The translations under genes and the position numbers were made by a program. Positions 1 to 10,300 of a stretch of 64,000 bases of DNA are shown here, piece after piece (position 1 is the stretch's first letter; each line of letters starts with the position of its first letter). Under the pieces are notes generated by a model. That model searched no databases. It saw only the letters and a list, made by a program, of their open reading frames with translations, and was not told the DNA's origin. Location: positions 62,001-126,000 of the forward strand of contig CAWHVD010000001.1 of NCBI GenBank assembly GCA_963832835.1, read 5' to 3'. This stretch comes from CAVPKN01 sp963832835 (lineage in GTDB: Bacteria; Chlamydiota; Chlamydiia; Chlamydiales; JAAKFR01).

Positions 1-593
1 GTCTCCATATTAATGCCACGATACATAGGAGGCGTGGAGGTTAGCTGCACCCTCCTGTCAGACAAAACTGCCAATCTGTCCATTACACGCGTCGCGACAT
101 CCTCTGTAGAATTTCCGTAATAAACTTCAACCCTTCTCTCAGTTCCCTCCACTACACAAATGAATTGAGTGGCTGGGTCTTTAGGATCGACCCACGTGCA
201 ACAAGACCCTTTGGGCTTCCCTTTCGCTCCCGTAATGAAAAATCCCTGCGCACTCATATGATCAAAAATGGGGCCCCAATTATGAGCATGCTTTTTCATA
301 TCACGAGCCATTTGTCGCACTAATGAGATTGAACGAGCCTTGTTGATCATCAAAGTAATGGAAGCCACTACGAGAACCCCTCCAGAAGCCACCAAACCCC
401 ACCCCCACGCCCCTTGTAGGCCTACCGAAGAGAGAGGGTGAAATATACCGACATCACCTCCCCTCAGGGCCGCTAGAGCAATAGCCCCTATGGCAATTAG
501 ACCCAAGCCAAGAGCCGCCACCGGGCACAGCATTTGGATGTGCTGGGGATAGTTTGCATAAGGATCATGTAGTATTACAGGGTTTATATTCAT
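1..593 (-). CDS. Inc-like membrane protein, 3' end outside window
   Basis: An open reading frame on the minus strand starts at the ATG at 591-593 and stays open to the window edge (197 codons seen). The protein begins MNINPVILHDPYANYPQHIQ. Two hydrophobic segments follow, at about residues 22-43 and 63-83, separated by about 20 residues. This two-lobed arrangement is the hallmark of chlamydial inclusion-membrane (Inc) proteins, which type III secretion places in the inclusion membrane. The rest is soluble and I do not recognise it. No clear ribosome binding site precedes the ATG. A possible promoter (TTGTAA, 17 bp, CATACT) would put the transcript start almost at the ATG, so the true start may be a little further in. 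The Inc assignment is inferred from topology only. Confidence 0.6.
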   Translation of the reverse strand, partial: MNINPVILHDPYANYPQHIQMLCPVAALGLGLIAIGAIALAALRGGDVGIFHPLSSVGLQGAWGWGLVASGGVLVVASITLMINKARSISLVRQMARDMKKHAHNWGPIFDHMSAQGFFITGAKGKPKGSCCTWVDPKDPATQFICVVEGTERRVEVYYGNSTEDVATRVMDRLAVLSDRRVQLTSTPPMYRGINME

Positions 594-690
594 ATAAATA
601 GTATGACATTTTGTTGATTTTTTTACAATTGTATTAATGTTAATTTAATAAAAATTAGTAATTAGTCAGGTAGTCAGGTATTCGGCCCGG

Positions 691-811
691 CCTACTCATT
701 TCCATCATGCGGCCCCTTTTGACAATCAAAATCTTGAATCCTTTTGAGACTAACGATAACGTGGGCCAAAAGATTATTTGTCATCATTAAGCCAGGATTT
801 TGGAACATATG
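691..811. repeat. 121-bp direct repeat, left copy
   Basis: This stretch matches 7263-7383 with seven mismatches by eye (about 94% identity). The right copy contains the leader and start codon of the glutamate dehydrogenase gene, so this left copy looks like a stray copy of that leader. The two copies bracket the RHS gene and its small partner. The rest of 594-924 is AT-rich and I see no convincing gene in it. A minus-strand open frame over 692-940 is discussed under rejected items. Confidence 0.85.
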
Positions 812-924
812 GGGGTGGTGAATAGTTACGATTGATGATGAACTTAAGACGTTTGAATTTTCTATCAGTTTTTGAAATTTTTTGCTAACGTGGGATCTTA
901 AAAATGCTGTCAAGAGATTTTTAG

Positions 925-3900
925 ATGCTTTGGCGATCAATTGCAGTCTCCCTTTTTATTTTTTTTAATTTAGTCCCTCTTCATGCTGGTTCTATTGCAG
1001 CAGCTTTACTTTCCTCAACGGAATCAGATCCTGATGCCTTCATTGATCATTGTGTAAATGTCATTACTGGCGACTATTGTGAAACTACGCTGGACATTGA
1101 AGTGGCTGGGCCTAATCCACTTATTCTTCAGCGTTATTTCAATACAAAAAACTACATGACAGGAAAGGACTTCGGTGGATGGCGTATTTTCCCACAAACT
1201 CTTCTAGTGGTTGGCAGAGATCTGCAAAATAAAGAATGTAAAGTAGGTCAAGATCGATTTGAATGGACCTGCGCATTTACCGGAGACCGATCGGGGGGCA
1301 TTTTCTCTTATAGTGGGTGGAGAAAAATTGGTGGAGATACCAAAGATCCCCTTAAAATTGAAGTACTCAAAGATACTGCCGGTATGGTCAACAGCTACAG
1401 CGGAGAAATGAGCGGCCAAACAAACCACCTCAATAATCGCATGCACTTCAAACAAGACACTTGCGAGCTCACTTTGGGAGATGGCACAAAACGCATCTAT
1501 CAGAAAGTTAAGTCAACGCCAAGTGAGATTTTTGGAGAAGAGATCGCTCTGAGTTTGACATCAAAAGTAACACAGCCCCAATATTTTCTTCTCATATCCG
1601 AAACGCTTCCCAGCGGGAATGTAATTTCATTCTTTTACGATGAGGAGGGGCACATTATTTCTGTTGAAATGAAAGATGCTTCTCAGAAAAAAACATACTC
1701 ATGGATTCGATTGAGCTATGATTTTAATCCAAAAGGTTGTCGCACTACAGTCACTACGAGTGATGAGAAAAAAATAACCTATGAATTTGAACGACTAACA
1801 ATTGGAAGACAATCCATTTTCGCTCTAAAAGAGGTCAAAGGTAATTACGGCATCCCTATTTCTTATGACTATGCAATCAAAGGATCAAATTGCTTGCTTA
1901 CCAAAAAATGGCTACCTGAAGGGAGATTTTTAGAAATAGAATATGACGATACAGGACAGGTTAAAACGCTCAAAGGTCCATCCGCTCTTTCTGGCAAATC
2001 AGAAATTGCATACCAATTCACTTATGGAGATAGATTTACCGATGTTACAAACGCAGCCGGCATTAAAACTCGCTATCGCTATGATGAATGTTTCCAGCTT
2101 GTTGCCATTGAGCGCTATAGCCAAGATGGAAAACTTTATCGCACTGACAAAAAATATTATGGCAAAACTAAGCAAGATCTCACTTTTCTCCTAGCTCGCA
2201 CGATTTCAGATGCAACAGGCAGAGTGAATTCTTATCGTTGTTTCAAATACGATGGGTGGGGCAATATTTTAGAAGAGAAGTTATACGGGAATTTAACCGG
2301 CAAACAGGAGGTTTCTTTACAGGTAGATGTTGATGGACAGATTATTAACGCTGATAATGAAGAATGCCATATCAAAACTTTCGGCTATTCAGGAGATGGA
2401 TTTAACCTTCTCACCTGTTTAGGTGATGCCAAGGGAAATAAGACAACTTATAGCTATGACAAAAACAGTAATCTTCTTATTAAAAAACTCATTTATGAAG
2501 GCAACACTATTCGAAAGCGAGAATTTCGTTACTATAATACTGACAATGTTTGCGTAAGAATTATAGAAGATGATGGCTCACTTAAAGAAGATGAAGTATA
2601 CATATCTGGTTATTCTGGAAGAGGTTGGGGAGAATCATGTTTTGTTAGAAGCGAAAGACATATCACAGAAATCCATCCTAAACAAACTCTACCAGGGGTG
2701 GGGCTTCCAGAAGTCATTGAAGAAAAAGCCGTTGATCTAAAGACAAAAAACGAGATTCTCGTTAAAAAACTCGTCAATACCTATTCAACACAAGGGCAGC
2801 TGCTATCTTGTACCACACATGATTCCCATGGAGCGCATGCTTTTACGGTAAGCAAAACTTATAATCATATTGGCCAAGTAACCTCTGAAACAGATCCTGA
2901 GGGAAAAATCATATCTTATTCATATGACGGAATAGGCAACCAGATTTCGGTTTCCATTCCTCACGAGAATAAGATCATTGAGAAACGCTACGATTACAAA
3001 AACAATCTGCTCCAAATCGCCGAGTCTGCTGGTACTCTTCAAAAAATATTTCAGGATAATTATGACATCTTAGGGAGAAAAATCTCCTCTACTGATCAAT
3101 TTAACCAAACAACCTATTTCGAATATGATGCTTTTGGACATTTAACTAAAGTCGTCTATCCTACTGTATTAGATGAACATAAAAAGACTATTCAACCGAC
3201 GTTCTCTTACACTTATGATATTTTTGGAAATGTCCTTTCGATAACAGATCCCAAAGGATACACAACTTACAAAACATATAACTTGCGAGGTAATCCTGCT
3301 AAAATCCATTACCCAGATGGCTCTACGGAAATGTTCAAATATGATACCGAAGGAAGCCTTCACCGTTCTTTGACACGCGATCAAATCATCACCGTTTACG
3401 AATATGATTATCTCGGGAGAGTATCCTATGAAGAAGTTTCTTTTATGCGAGAAAAATCTGAAGAACCTTTTATTACAGGTCGTGAATACAACTATAGTGG
3501 TTTCAGGCTTTTTAGTTTAAGAACAAGATATCTAGGTAACGATAACTTAACAGTCTATTATTATGACCCTGTAGGTAGGGTGATAGCCATTGTCCAATAT
3601 CCTTACGATGGGAGTAAAAATCATCCACAATCGAGAAAAACAGAAATTGAATACGATTCACTAGGCAGGGAAAGCATAAGGAAAGTGTGGTTTGATTTCG
3701 GCCCTTCAGATTACTCTGCAGAGTTTTTTGAGTATGATCTTTTGGGTAATATCATTGAAAAGAGAATAGAGGATGCAGCTGGCAGTATTCTGCTCCGTAA
3801 GGGATTTGCTTATGATTCTGCTGGACGCTGTGTGCAAGAGCATGCATTTTCAAACAACAAACCACAGACCGTTAGCAAAACATCCTATGACCCATTTGGA

Positions 3901-6495
3901 GAGCCTATATCATTTTGGGATGCTTCAGGCAACGAAACCAAGGTTCTTATCGATTATGGAAAAGACTACCTTACGAAAACCCTTATCAACCCCGAAGGAG
4001 TACAAACTCAACTTGATTTTGATGCCCTCGGCAGAACCATATGGATTGTCAAAAAAGATGCCAATGGAATGCTCCTTTCTTCTCAAAGCATCTTTTATGA
4101 TGGCGTCGGCAATACATCTTTAGAAGAGAATGCCGTCATTGCTGATGGGAACCTACTAGGTATCCAAAAAACTCGATGGGTCTATGGTCCAACGGGGCGC
4201 ATTGAAGAGCTTATCGAAGCAGAAGACTCTCTTGATGAGAAAAGGACTACTTATTCTTATAACACGCTTGGAAAATTAGTAGCCAAAACTTTGCCGGGTG
4301 CTTCCGCTCCTTTAACCTACAGTTACACTAAACAAGGCTGGCTCTCAAAAATTCAACACCAGGAAGGAAAAAATGATCCCCTTCTTGTGAATAGCTACTC
4401 TTATGATAGACGAGGAAACATTATATCGGCCTCATCTCTAGGTAATAAATCTGTTGAGAGAACATACAACATCTTCAATCAAATTCTCCAAGAAACTGTC
4501 AAAGATGGAGAAGGAAAGTATGCTCTCAAATTTCAATACGATCGCAAAGGCAGGCTTAAATCCATCGCTCTTCCCGATAATTCTAGCATTGCTTATACGT
4601 ATGACGGCGTCTTTGGAAGAGAAGTCAAACGCCTCTCCTCTTGCGGAGAAGAGCTCTACAGCCATGCCTATACCGTATATGATGAATCGGGCAGGCTTTT
4701 AGAGGAAATCCTCATTGGCTATTGCGACGACAGGCGAACTCATTATGATCTTAATGGCCGTAAAATTCTGATAGAGACAGATTGTTATACTGAAACTGTT
4801 CCAGCCAGTGGCTATGACGCTTTAGGCAATCTCCTGGCCATTCAAAGAAAAGGTGATTTTCCCACTGAAAATAGCTCTTACACTTACAATTCTCTTTCGC
4901 AACTCACTTCAGAGAAAAATGGGGTTCAAAAAACCTATTCCTACGACTCCATAGATAATCGTTTACAAGAGAACAAAGACGCACTTCTTTACAACAGCCT
5001 CAACCAACTGATTGCAAAAGCCAAGGCAGAGTATGCCTACGATCCACAAGGAAATCTCTTAAGAAAAACGCTCGATGGAGAAGATATCAAGTTTGAAAGC
5101 AATATTCTGTCACAACTTCTTGCTGTCGAAAAATCTGATCAAACATATCACACTTATTCCTATGACCCTTTTGGCAGACGAATCGTCAAGAAAACATACG
5201 ATTCCAAAGAAAAAAACAAAAAGACTCTATCCACAACACGCAGCTTTTACCTTGGCCATCACGAGCTAGGAACTCTTAACGAGAAAGGCGCCATCAAAAA
5301 GCTTCGTGTGCCCGGCTTATCTGGTAACCAAATTTCCCTAAAAAGCATTGCAATAGAAATTGATGATCAAACATATGCTGTACTGCACGATATAGCTGGT
5401 AATGTCATTGCCCTTCTTGATCATGCATCTCGAGATGTCGTTGAGAGTTACACCTATTCTGCATTCGGTTACGAAACGATTTACAACGCCTCTCAAAAGC
5501 CAATTTCTTCTTCGGGAATAGGCAACCACTGGCGCTATGCTGAAAAACCCATCGATGAAGAGACGGGATTGATCTATTTTGGTTTTCGCTATTACGATCC
5601 ATCCATTAGCCGATGGATTAGCAAAGACCCAGCCGGTTTTATCGATGGGCCTAATCTCTATGCGTATTGTCACAATAACCCGCTTACTTACAGAGATCCA
5701 TTTGGCCTTGAATCACAAGCCAACGAAGAAGAATTTTACGGAGAGGTTGAAAATCATTGTTTTTGCGAACGCCACCGTACCTGTAAAAGGGGTGGGGATA
5801 TCGGTAAGACAAGTGGATCAAACTTACCAAAAATCACTTACTGTGATGATTTTGAGCAGATGTATCCACAGTATGAACCTTCACAGATTTATGATCTTGG
5901 ACTGAAAGAATCAGAAAATATTGGAATAGGCTTCATTAACGGAGTTTGGAACGACTTTGAAGCTGCTAAAGATAATGCACAGTATCTTTCCAAGCTAGCA
6001 GGTGGTTATAACGTTCATGCGGTGTATAACGCCACCCATGGTACATGCGCGGATCTTAAAGAATGTCGGATGGGACTCAATTACATTGCTACCGATCCCG
6101 TGCGACTCCTCCACAAAATGTGGAATAGCTACTTTGAAAAAAGTTCAGCCGATGCCAAGTTTTTGATGGTTTGCCACAGCCAGGGAGCAATCCATGTCAG
6201 AAACGCCCTTTTAGATTTCCCGCCAGAATTGAGAGAGCGTATTGTCGTTATTGCTATTGCACCTGGTGCTTACATTTATCAGAAAACATGCGCTCAAGTG
6301 ATCAATTTTCGCAATGCATCGATTGCGCGAGATTTTGTTCCTCGAATTGATAAGAGCGGAGCAGAAAGAGAGCAGGAAACTATCATTGAACTGATTTCTC
6401 ATCCCGATGCTTCCCGTTTTGATCATGAATTCCAGAGTTTAAGCTACCGCCGGGCTTTAACAAAGGGATTAAATAAAATCTTACAAGGTAGTTGA
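925..6495 (+). CDS. Secreted RHS/YD-repeat protein with DUF687-like hydrolase tip
   Basis: The protein has 1856 residues. A signal peptide covers about residues 1-22 (MLWRSIAVSLFIFFNLVPLH). A DUF6531-like N-terminal region follows (HCVNVITGDYCE), then over a thousand residues of YD repeats, which form a cocoon-like shell in this family. The RHS core end motif is near residues 1555-1600 (RYYDPSISRWISKDPAGF, then DPFGLE). The last 250 or so residues differ. They contain FINGVWN, VHAVYNATHG and CHSQGAIHVRNAL, which I recall from the chlamydial DUF687 family. Ser1752 in CHSQG sits like a lipase nucleophile, and Asp1803 (RDFVP) and His1834 (DHEF) could complete a triad. I infer a polymorphic-toxin-like protein with a lipase or esterase tip; the substrate is unknown. 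The next gene starts one base after the stop. Confidence 0.85.
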   Translation: MLWRSIAVSLFIFFNLVPLHAGSIAAALLSSTESDPDAFIDHCVNVITGDYCETTLDIEVAGPNPLILQRYFNTKNYMTGKDFGGWRIFPQTLLVVGRDLQNKECKVGQDRFEWTCAFTGDRSGGIFSYSGWRKIGGDTKDPLKIEVLKDTAGMVNSYSGEMSGQTNHLNNRMHFKQDTCELTLGDGTKRIYQKVKSTPSEIFGEEIALSLTSKVTQPQYFLLISETLPSGNVISFFYDEEGHIISVEMKDASQKKTYSWIRLSYDFNPKGCRTTVTTSDEKKITYEFERLTIGRQSIFALKEVKGNYGIPISYDYAIKGSNCLLTKKWLPEGRFLEIEYDDTGQVKTLKGPSALSGKSEIAYQFTYGDRFTDVTNAAGIKTRYRYDECFQLVAIERYSQDGKLYRTDKKYYGKTKQDLTFLLARTISDATGRVNSYRCFKYDGWGNILEEKLYGNLTGKQEVSLQVDVDGQIINADNEECHIKTFGYSGDGFNLLTCLGDAKGNKTTYSYDKNSNLLIKKLIYEGNTIRKREFRYYNTDNVCVRIIEDDGSLKEDEVYISGYSGRGWGESCFVRSERHITEIHPKQTLPGVGLPEVIEEKAVDLKTKNEILVKKLVNTYSTQGQLLSCTTHDSHGAHAFTVSKTYNHIGQVTSETDPEGKIISYSYDGIGNQISVSIPHENKIIEKRYDYKNNLLQIAESAGTLQKIFQDNYDILGRKISSTDQFNQTTYFEYDAFGHLTKVVYPTVLDEHKKTIQPTFSYTYDIFGNVLSITDPKGYTTYKTYNLRGNPAKIHYPDGSTEMFKYDTEGSLHRSLTRDQIITVYEYDYLGRVSYEEVSFMREKSEEPFITGREYNYSGFRLFSLRTRYLGNDNLTVYYYDPVGRVIAIVQYPYDGSKNHPQSRKTEIEYDSLGRESIRKVWFDFGPSDYSAEFFEYDLLGNIIEKRIEDAAGSILLRKGFAYDSAGRCVQEHAFSNNKPQTVSKTSYDPFGEPISFWDASGNETKVLIDYGKDYLTKTLINPEGVQTQLDFDALGRTIWIVKKDANGMLLSSQSIFYDGVGNTSLEENAVIADGNLLGIQKTRWVYGPTGRIEELIEAEDSLDEKRTTYSYNTLGKLVAKTLPGASAPLTYSYTKQGWLSKIQHQEGKNDPLLVNSYSYDRRGNIISASSLGNKSVERTYNIFNQILQETVKDGEGKYALKFQYDRKGRLKSIALPDNSSIAYTYDGVFGREVKRLSSCGEELYSHAYTVYDESGRLLEEILIGYCDDRRTHYDLNGRKILIETDCYTETVPASGYDALGNLLAIQRKGDFPTENSSYTYNSLSQLTSEKNGVQKTYSYDSIDNRLQENKDALLYNSLNQLIAKAKAEYAYDPQGNLLRKTLDGEDIKFESNILSQLLAVEKSDQTYHTYSYDPFGRRIVKKTYDSKEKNKKTLSTTRSFYLGHHELGTLNEKGAIKKLRVPGLSGNQISLKSIAIEIDDQTYAVLHDIAGNVIALLDHASRDVVESYTYSAFGYETIYNASQKPISSSGIGNHWRYAEKPIDEETGLIYFGFRYYDPSISRWISKDPAGFIDGPNLYAYCHNNPLTYRDPFGLESQANEEEFYGEVENHCFCERHRTCKRGGDIGKTSGSNLPKITYCDDFEQMYPQYEPSQIYDLGLKESENIGIGFINGVWNDFEAAKDNAQYLSKLAGGYNVHAVYNATHGTCADLKECRMGLNYIATDPVRLLHKMWNSYFEKSSADAKFLMVCHSQGAIHVRNALLDFPPELRERIVVIAIAPGAYIYQKTCAQVINFRNASIARDFVPRIDKSGAEREQETIIELISHPDASRFDHEFQSLSYRRALTKGLNKILQGS

Positions 6496-6496
6496 A

Positions 6497-7063
6497 GTGA
6501 GAAAAAAAGTTAAATTTATTTATTTAATAATCAGCTTAATGATTCTATGTTCTTTTTTTGGAAAATCTATGAAATACGAAATACCACCGGATGAAAAAGC
6601 AGTAAATGCCGTTATGGCACGTAATTCAAAAGCGCTTGCTAAAAAATATCATATGCGTCCTTTTGGGATCTCAGTTGCAATGCCGGGAGGGGATATACAA
6701 TTTCTAGAGCTTGAATTTCAAATTTGTGGGCCGTTATCGAAAGATGAAATTCGAAAAATATTAATCGATGCTGTGCATGATTTTTTAGCAGATATCAATT
6801 CTGATTCTGAGTTGTGCTCTTATTTAAAAAACCATTCTCTGACGATAAAGGATATTGGGATCACTCTTTTTCTTATCGATGCTTCTGGAAGAGATCTTGA
6901 CGATCCAAATCTTGGAATCGTGGGAATTTCACGCGGAGAACTCGAATATGATACTCTCGTCTCCACTTATGACAGTGAACTAAAGTTGGATATCCCATCA
7001 TTTAAGTCCAAAGAACATGAATCCTATGAAGAAGCATTAAGAGAATTGAATAGAGAAAACTAA
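6497..7063 (+). CDS. Exported small protein behind the RHS gene, possible immunity protein
   Basis: This 188-residue frame starts at a GTG one base after the RHS stop codon, so the two genes are almost certainly co-transcribed and coupled. The N-terminus (MRKKVKFIYLIISLMILCSF) looks like a signal peptide or membrane anchor without a clear lipobox. The rest is soluble, rich in Asp and Glu, with no motif I recognise. Immunity proteins commonly lie directly behind polymorphic toxins, and those against exported lipases usually act outside the cytoplasm, which fits an exported protein here. That role is inferred from position and topology only. The 7064-7262 stretch after it holds no gene I can support. 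Confidence 0.65.
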   Translation: MRKKVKFIYLIISLMILCSFFGKSMKYEIPPDEKAVNAVMARNSKALAKKYHMRPFGISVAMPGGDIQFLELEFQICGPLSKDEIRKILIDAVHDFLADINSDSELCSYLKNHSLTIKDIGITLFLIDASGRDLDDPNLGIVGISRGELEYDTLVSTYDSELKLDIPSFKSKEHESYEEALRELNREN

Positions 7064-7262
7064 GTTTTTTTCTCATGTGCAGAAGCCAAGCATTGGGTTA
7101 CGCAAATTTTACGCACTAGGCCAGAAAAAACTGGAAAAGATCAGTGTTACCTCAGTTTATGAGCACTTGCCATATAGTCAACAATTTAATTGGGTAAGTG
7201 CTATTCTAACTCACCATTCAGTTGAAGAAAATTTGCAAAGTGCTAGGTTTCAAATTTTTTTT

Positions 7263-7383
7263 CCTACTCATTTCCATCATGCGGTCCCTTTTGACAATAA
7301 AAATCTTGAATGCTTTTGAGGCTAACGATACCTTGAGCCAAAAGATTATTTGTCATCATTAAGCCAGGATTTTGGAACATATG
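7263..7383. repeat. 121-bp direct repeat, right copy (gdh leader)
   Basis: This is the partner of 691-811. It ends at the ATG (7381-7383) of the downstream glutamate dehydrogenase gene and includes the likely ribosome binding site AGGA. It is therefore probably the original copy. Confidence 0.85.
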
Positions 7384-10300
7384 CATACAGTAGAAGATGA
7401 AAAAAAACTAGAGAGCATCCTAGAACAGCATTATGATGAGGCCACAGCCAAATTGCTGCATCAAAAATATGCCAATTCTTTTGAATCGAGTTACTACGGT
7501 GAATGCTCTTTAGAATTAATTGCACAAGACTTGGGCTACATAGAGAAACTTTCCCCAACGAATTTCTTGGAGCTGCACTATTATTTACCAACAAATGCCC
7601 AGGACAATCAGGCAAGCTCCCAACATTTGAGGATCTACAAAAAAGACACAACCATTCCACTGTCCACCATGCTCCCCATTTTAGGACATTTTGGCTTTCA
7701 GGTTGCGAAAGATCGTACGTATCGTGTCCAATTGGGTGCAGAAACTTTATGGATTAGTGATTTCGACATTTCTTCGGAATACAACCCCACAGCCCTTGAA
7801 AACCTTAGAGAGCTCCTCCATAGAGCTTTTATAGCGATTTGTAACAGCAGTTTTACCAGTGACAAACTGAATGAACTTATTCTATCAATAGAACTATCTT
7901 GGGAAGAAATCGTCATTTTACGGGCCTATTGTAAATATTTACAACAAACCAATTTTATCTATAGACAAAGCTCAATAGAAACAGCGCTGGTCAATAATGC
8001 CGGGATCACCAAAAACATCATCGCTCTTTTCAAAGCAATCCATGATCCAAAAACGCAATCCCAACCTATAGATACATCTCTTGAAGAATCCATACTCAAG
8101 GATTTAGACCTTGTAAGTAGCTTGGATGATGATCTCATCATTCGTCATATCATCTCACTCATCAAAGCGACTATGCGCACCAATTACTTCCAAGTCGATG
8201 AGAATGGCTGCGCTGCGTCCTACCTTTCTTTTAAGTTTCTTTCCTCTGCAATTCCCAAATTAGTGCTACCCGTCCCACTATTTGAGATTTATGTCTATTC
8301 CCCACGCTTTGAGGGAATTCATTTGCGTGCCAATAAAGTAGCTAGAGGGGGGCTCCGCTGGTCAGACCGCCACGATGATTTCAGGTACGAGATTTTAGGT
8401 TTAATGAAAGCGCAAAAGGTGAAAAACAGTGTGATTGTCCCCTCAGGAGCCAAGGGCGGGTTCATTCTGAAAGCGGTACCCAAGGGGGCGACACGCGAGC
8501 AGATCCAAAAAGAAGGCGTGGCATGTTACCAGCTTTTTATTCGTGCTCTTCTCGAATTGACTGACAATATCAAAGAAGACAAAACCGTGCATCCCAAGGA
8601 TGTCGTTTGTTTGGATGGAGACGATCCTTATTTGGTAGTGGCCGCCGATAAGGGAACAGCCACCTTTTCCGATCTAGCGAATAGTATCTCATTAGAATAT
8701 GGCTTCTGGCTGGGTGATGCCTTTGCTTCGGGAGGAAAAACGGGTTATGATCATAAGAAAATGGGGATCACGGCACGCGGTGCATGGGAGTCTGCTAAAC
8801 GTCATTTTCTGGAGCTTGGTATTGATAGCCAAGTACAAGATATCACTGTAGTGGGAATTGGGGATATGAGCGGTGATGTTTTTGGAAATGGGCTGATCTA
8901 TTCCAAACATCTAAAACTGGTAGCCGCTTTTGATCACCGCCATATTTTTCTGGATCCAGAGCCAAATCCCGAAACATCTTATGCTGAGCGAGTCCGCTTG
9001 TTTAATTTACCTGTTTCCTCATGGGAGGATTATAATCCATCACTTATCTCCACTGGAGGCGGGGTTTACAAGCGTTCTGCAAAGTCAATTCCTATTTCAG
9101 AGCAGGTGAAGAAAGTCCTGGGCATCCAAAATGATGCATTGATGCCCCAAGATTTAATACGTGGCATCTTGAAAGCCCCGGTAGATCTTCTATGGAATGG
9201 AGGAATTGGCACCTATGTCAAATCGACATCAGAAAGTCATATTGATGTCGGGGATAAATCCAATGATGCTATCCGAATCAATGGCAATGAGCTGCGTTGC
9301 AAGGTAGTTGCAGAGGGAGGAAATTTAGGTCTTACACAACGTGGACGCTCTGAATATGCTTTAAATGATGGATTAATCTATACCGATTTCATTGATAATT
9401 CTGCAGGAGTCGATTGCTCAGACCATGAAGTCAACTTAAAAATTCTACTCAATAGAGAAGTAGCAAAAGGGAGACTCACCGAAGACGAGCGTAACCAAGT
9501 CCTCGCCTCATTAACCCAAGATGTAGCTGCTTTAGTTCTTAGGGATAATTATCAGCAAGCTTGGATCTTGAGCTATCTAAAGGCATTTTCTGTTGAAAAC
9601 TCTGTGCTTTATCAAAGGTATATGAAAGAGCTGGATCAACTGGGCTATTTAAACCGGAAAGTGGAGTTTTTACCTGACGATAAGATCATGAAGGAACGCG
9701 CAGCAGCAGGGGTGGGGCTGACTACTCCCGAATTGGCTGTTCTGCTGGCCAACACCAAAATTTACATTAAAGAAGAGTTATTAAAATCCGATCTGGTAGA
9801 TGAACCCTTCTTTGCCGAAATGATTACAGAAACTTTCCCTAAAACGATTAATGAGCGCTATCTTGAGAGCGAACATAATCATATTCTTCGCAGAGAGATC
9901 ATAGCCACACTTTTGAGTAACCGTGTGGTGAATGAAATGAATCTGCTTTTTGTTTATCACCTACAAGTTGAAAGGGGCTCTTCGGTGGCTGATATTGTGC
10001 GTGCGTATATTGTTGCATCCACAATCTTTAGGTCCCAAGAGGTAGAAAAAAATATTGAAGGAATAGGCAATAAGATTGATGTAAAAACGATACGTCAATG
10101 GCATGTCTATATGCGCAATTTAATTAATCTTACTACGCGTTGGTTTTTACAAGAAAAGAGACTGAAAGGCGATATTAGACAAATTATAGAACATTACTCT
10201 GCGTCTATTCAAAAGTTAAAAACTTTGATTTTAGACCTCATGACGGGCATGACAAAATCCTTCTCGGATGACCTTAAAAAACAATTTTCGGAATTAAGTT

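Noticed and set aside
818..833. GTGAATAGTTACGATT, one mismatch from the outer end of repeat family 1
   Set aside because: Only 16 bases match and the neighbouring interior does not, so it cannot be told from chance.
692..940. Minus-strand open frame of 82 codons across the left direct repeat
   Set aside because: The last 39 or so codons are also open in the right repeat copy, but four of the seven differences change the amino acid, and the right copy overlaps the glutamate dehydrogenase leader. It looks like an open frame by chance in duplicated DNA.
7077..7319. Plus-strand open frame of 80 codons after the immunity-like gene
   Set aside because: It runs into the direct repeat, has no ribosome binding site and no recognisable features.
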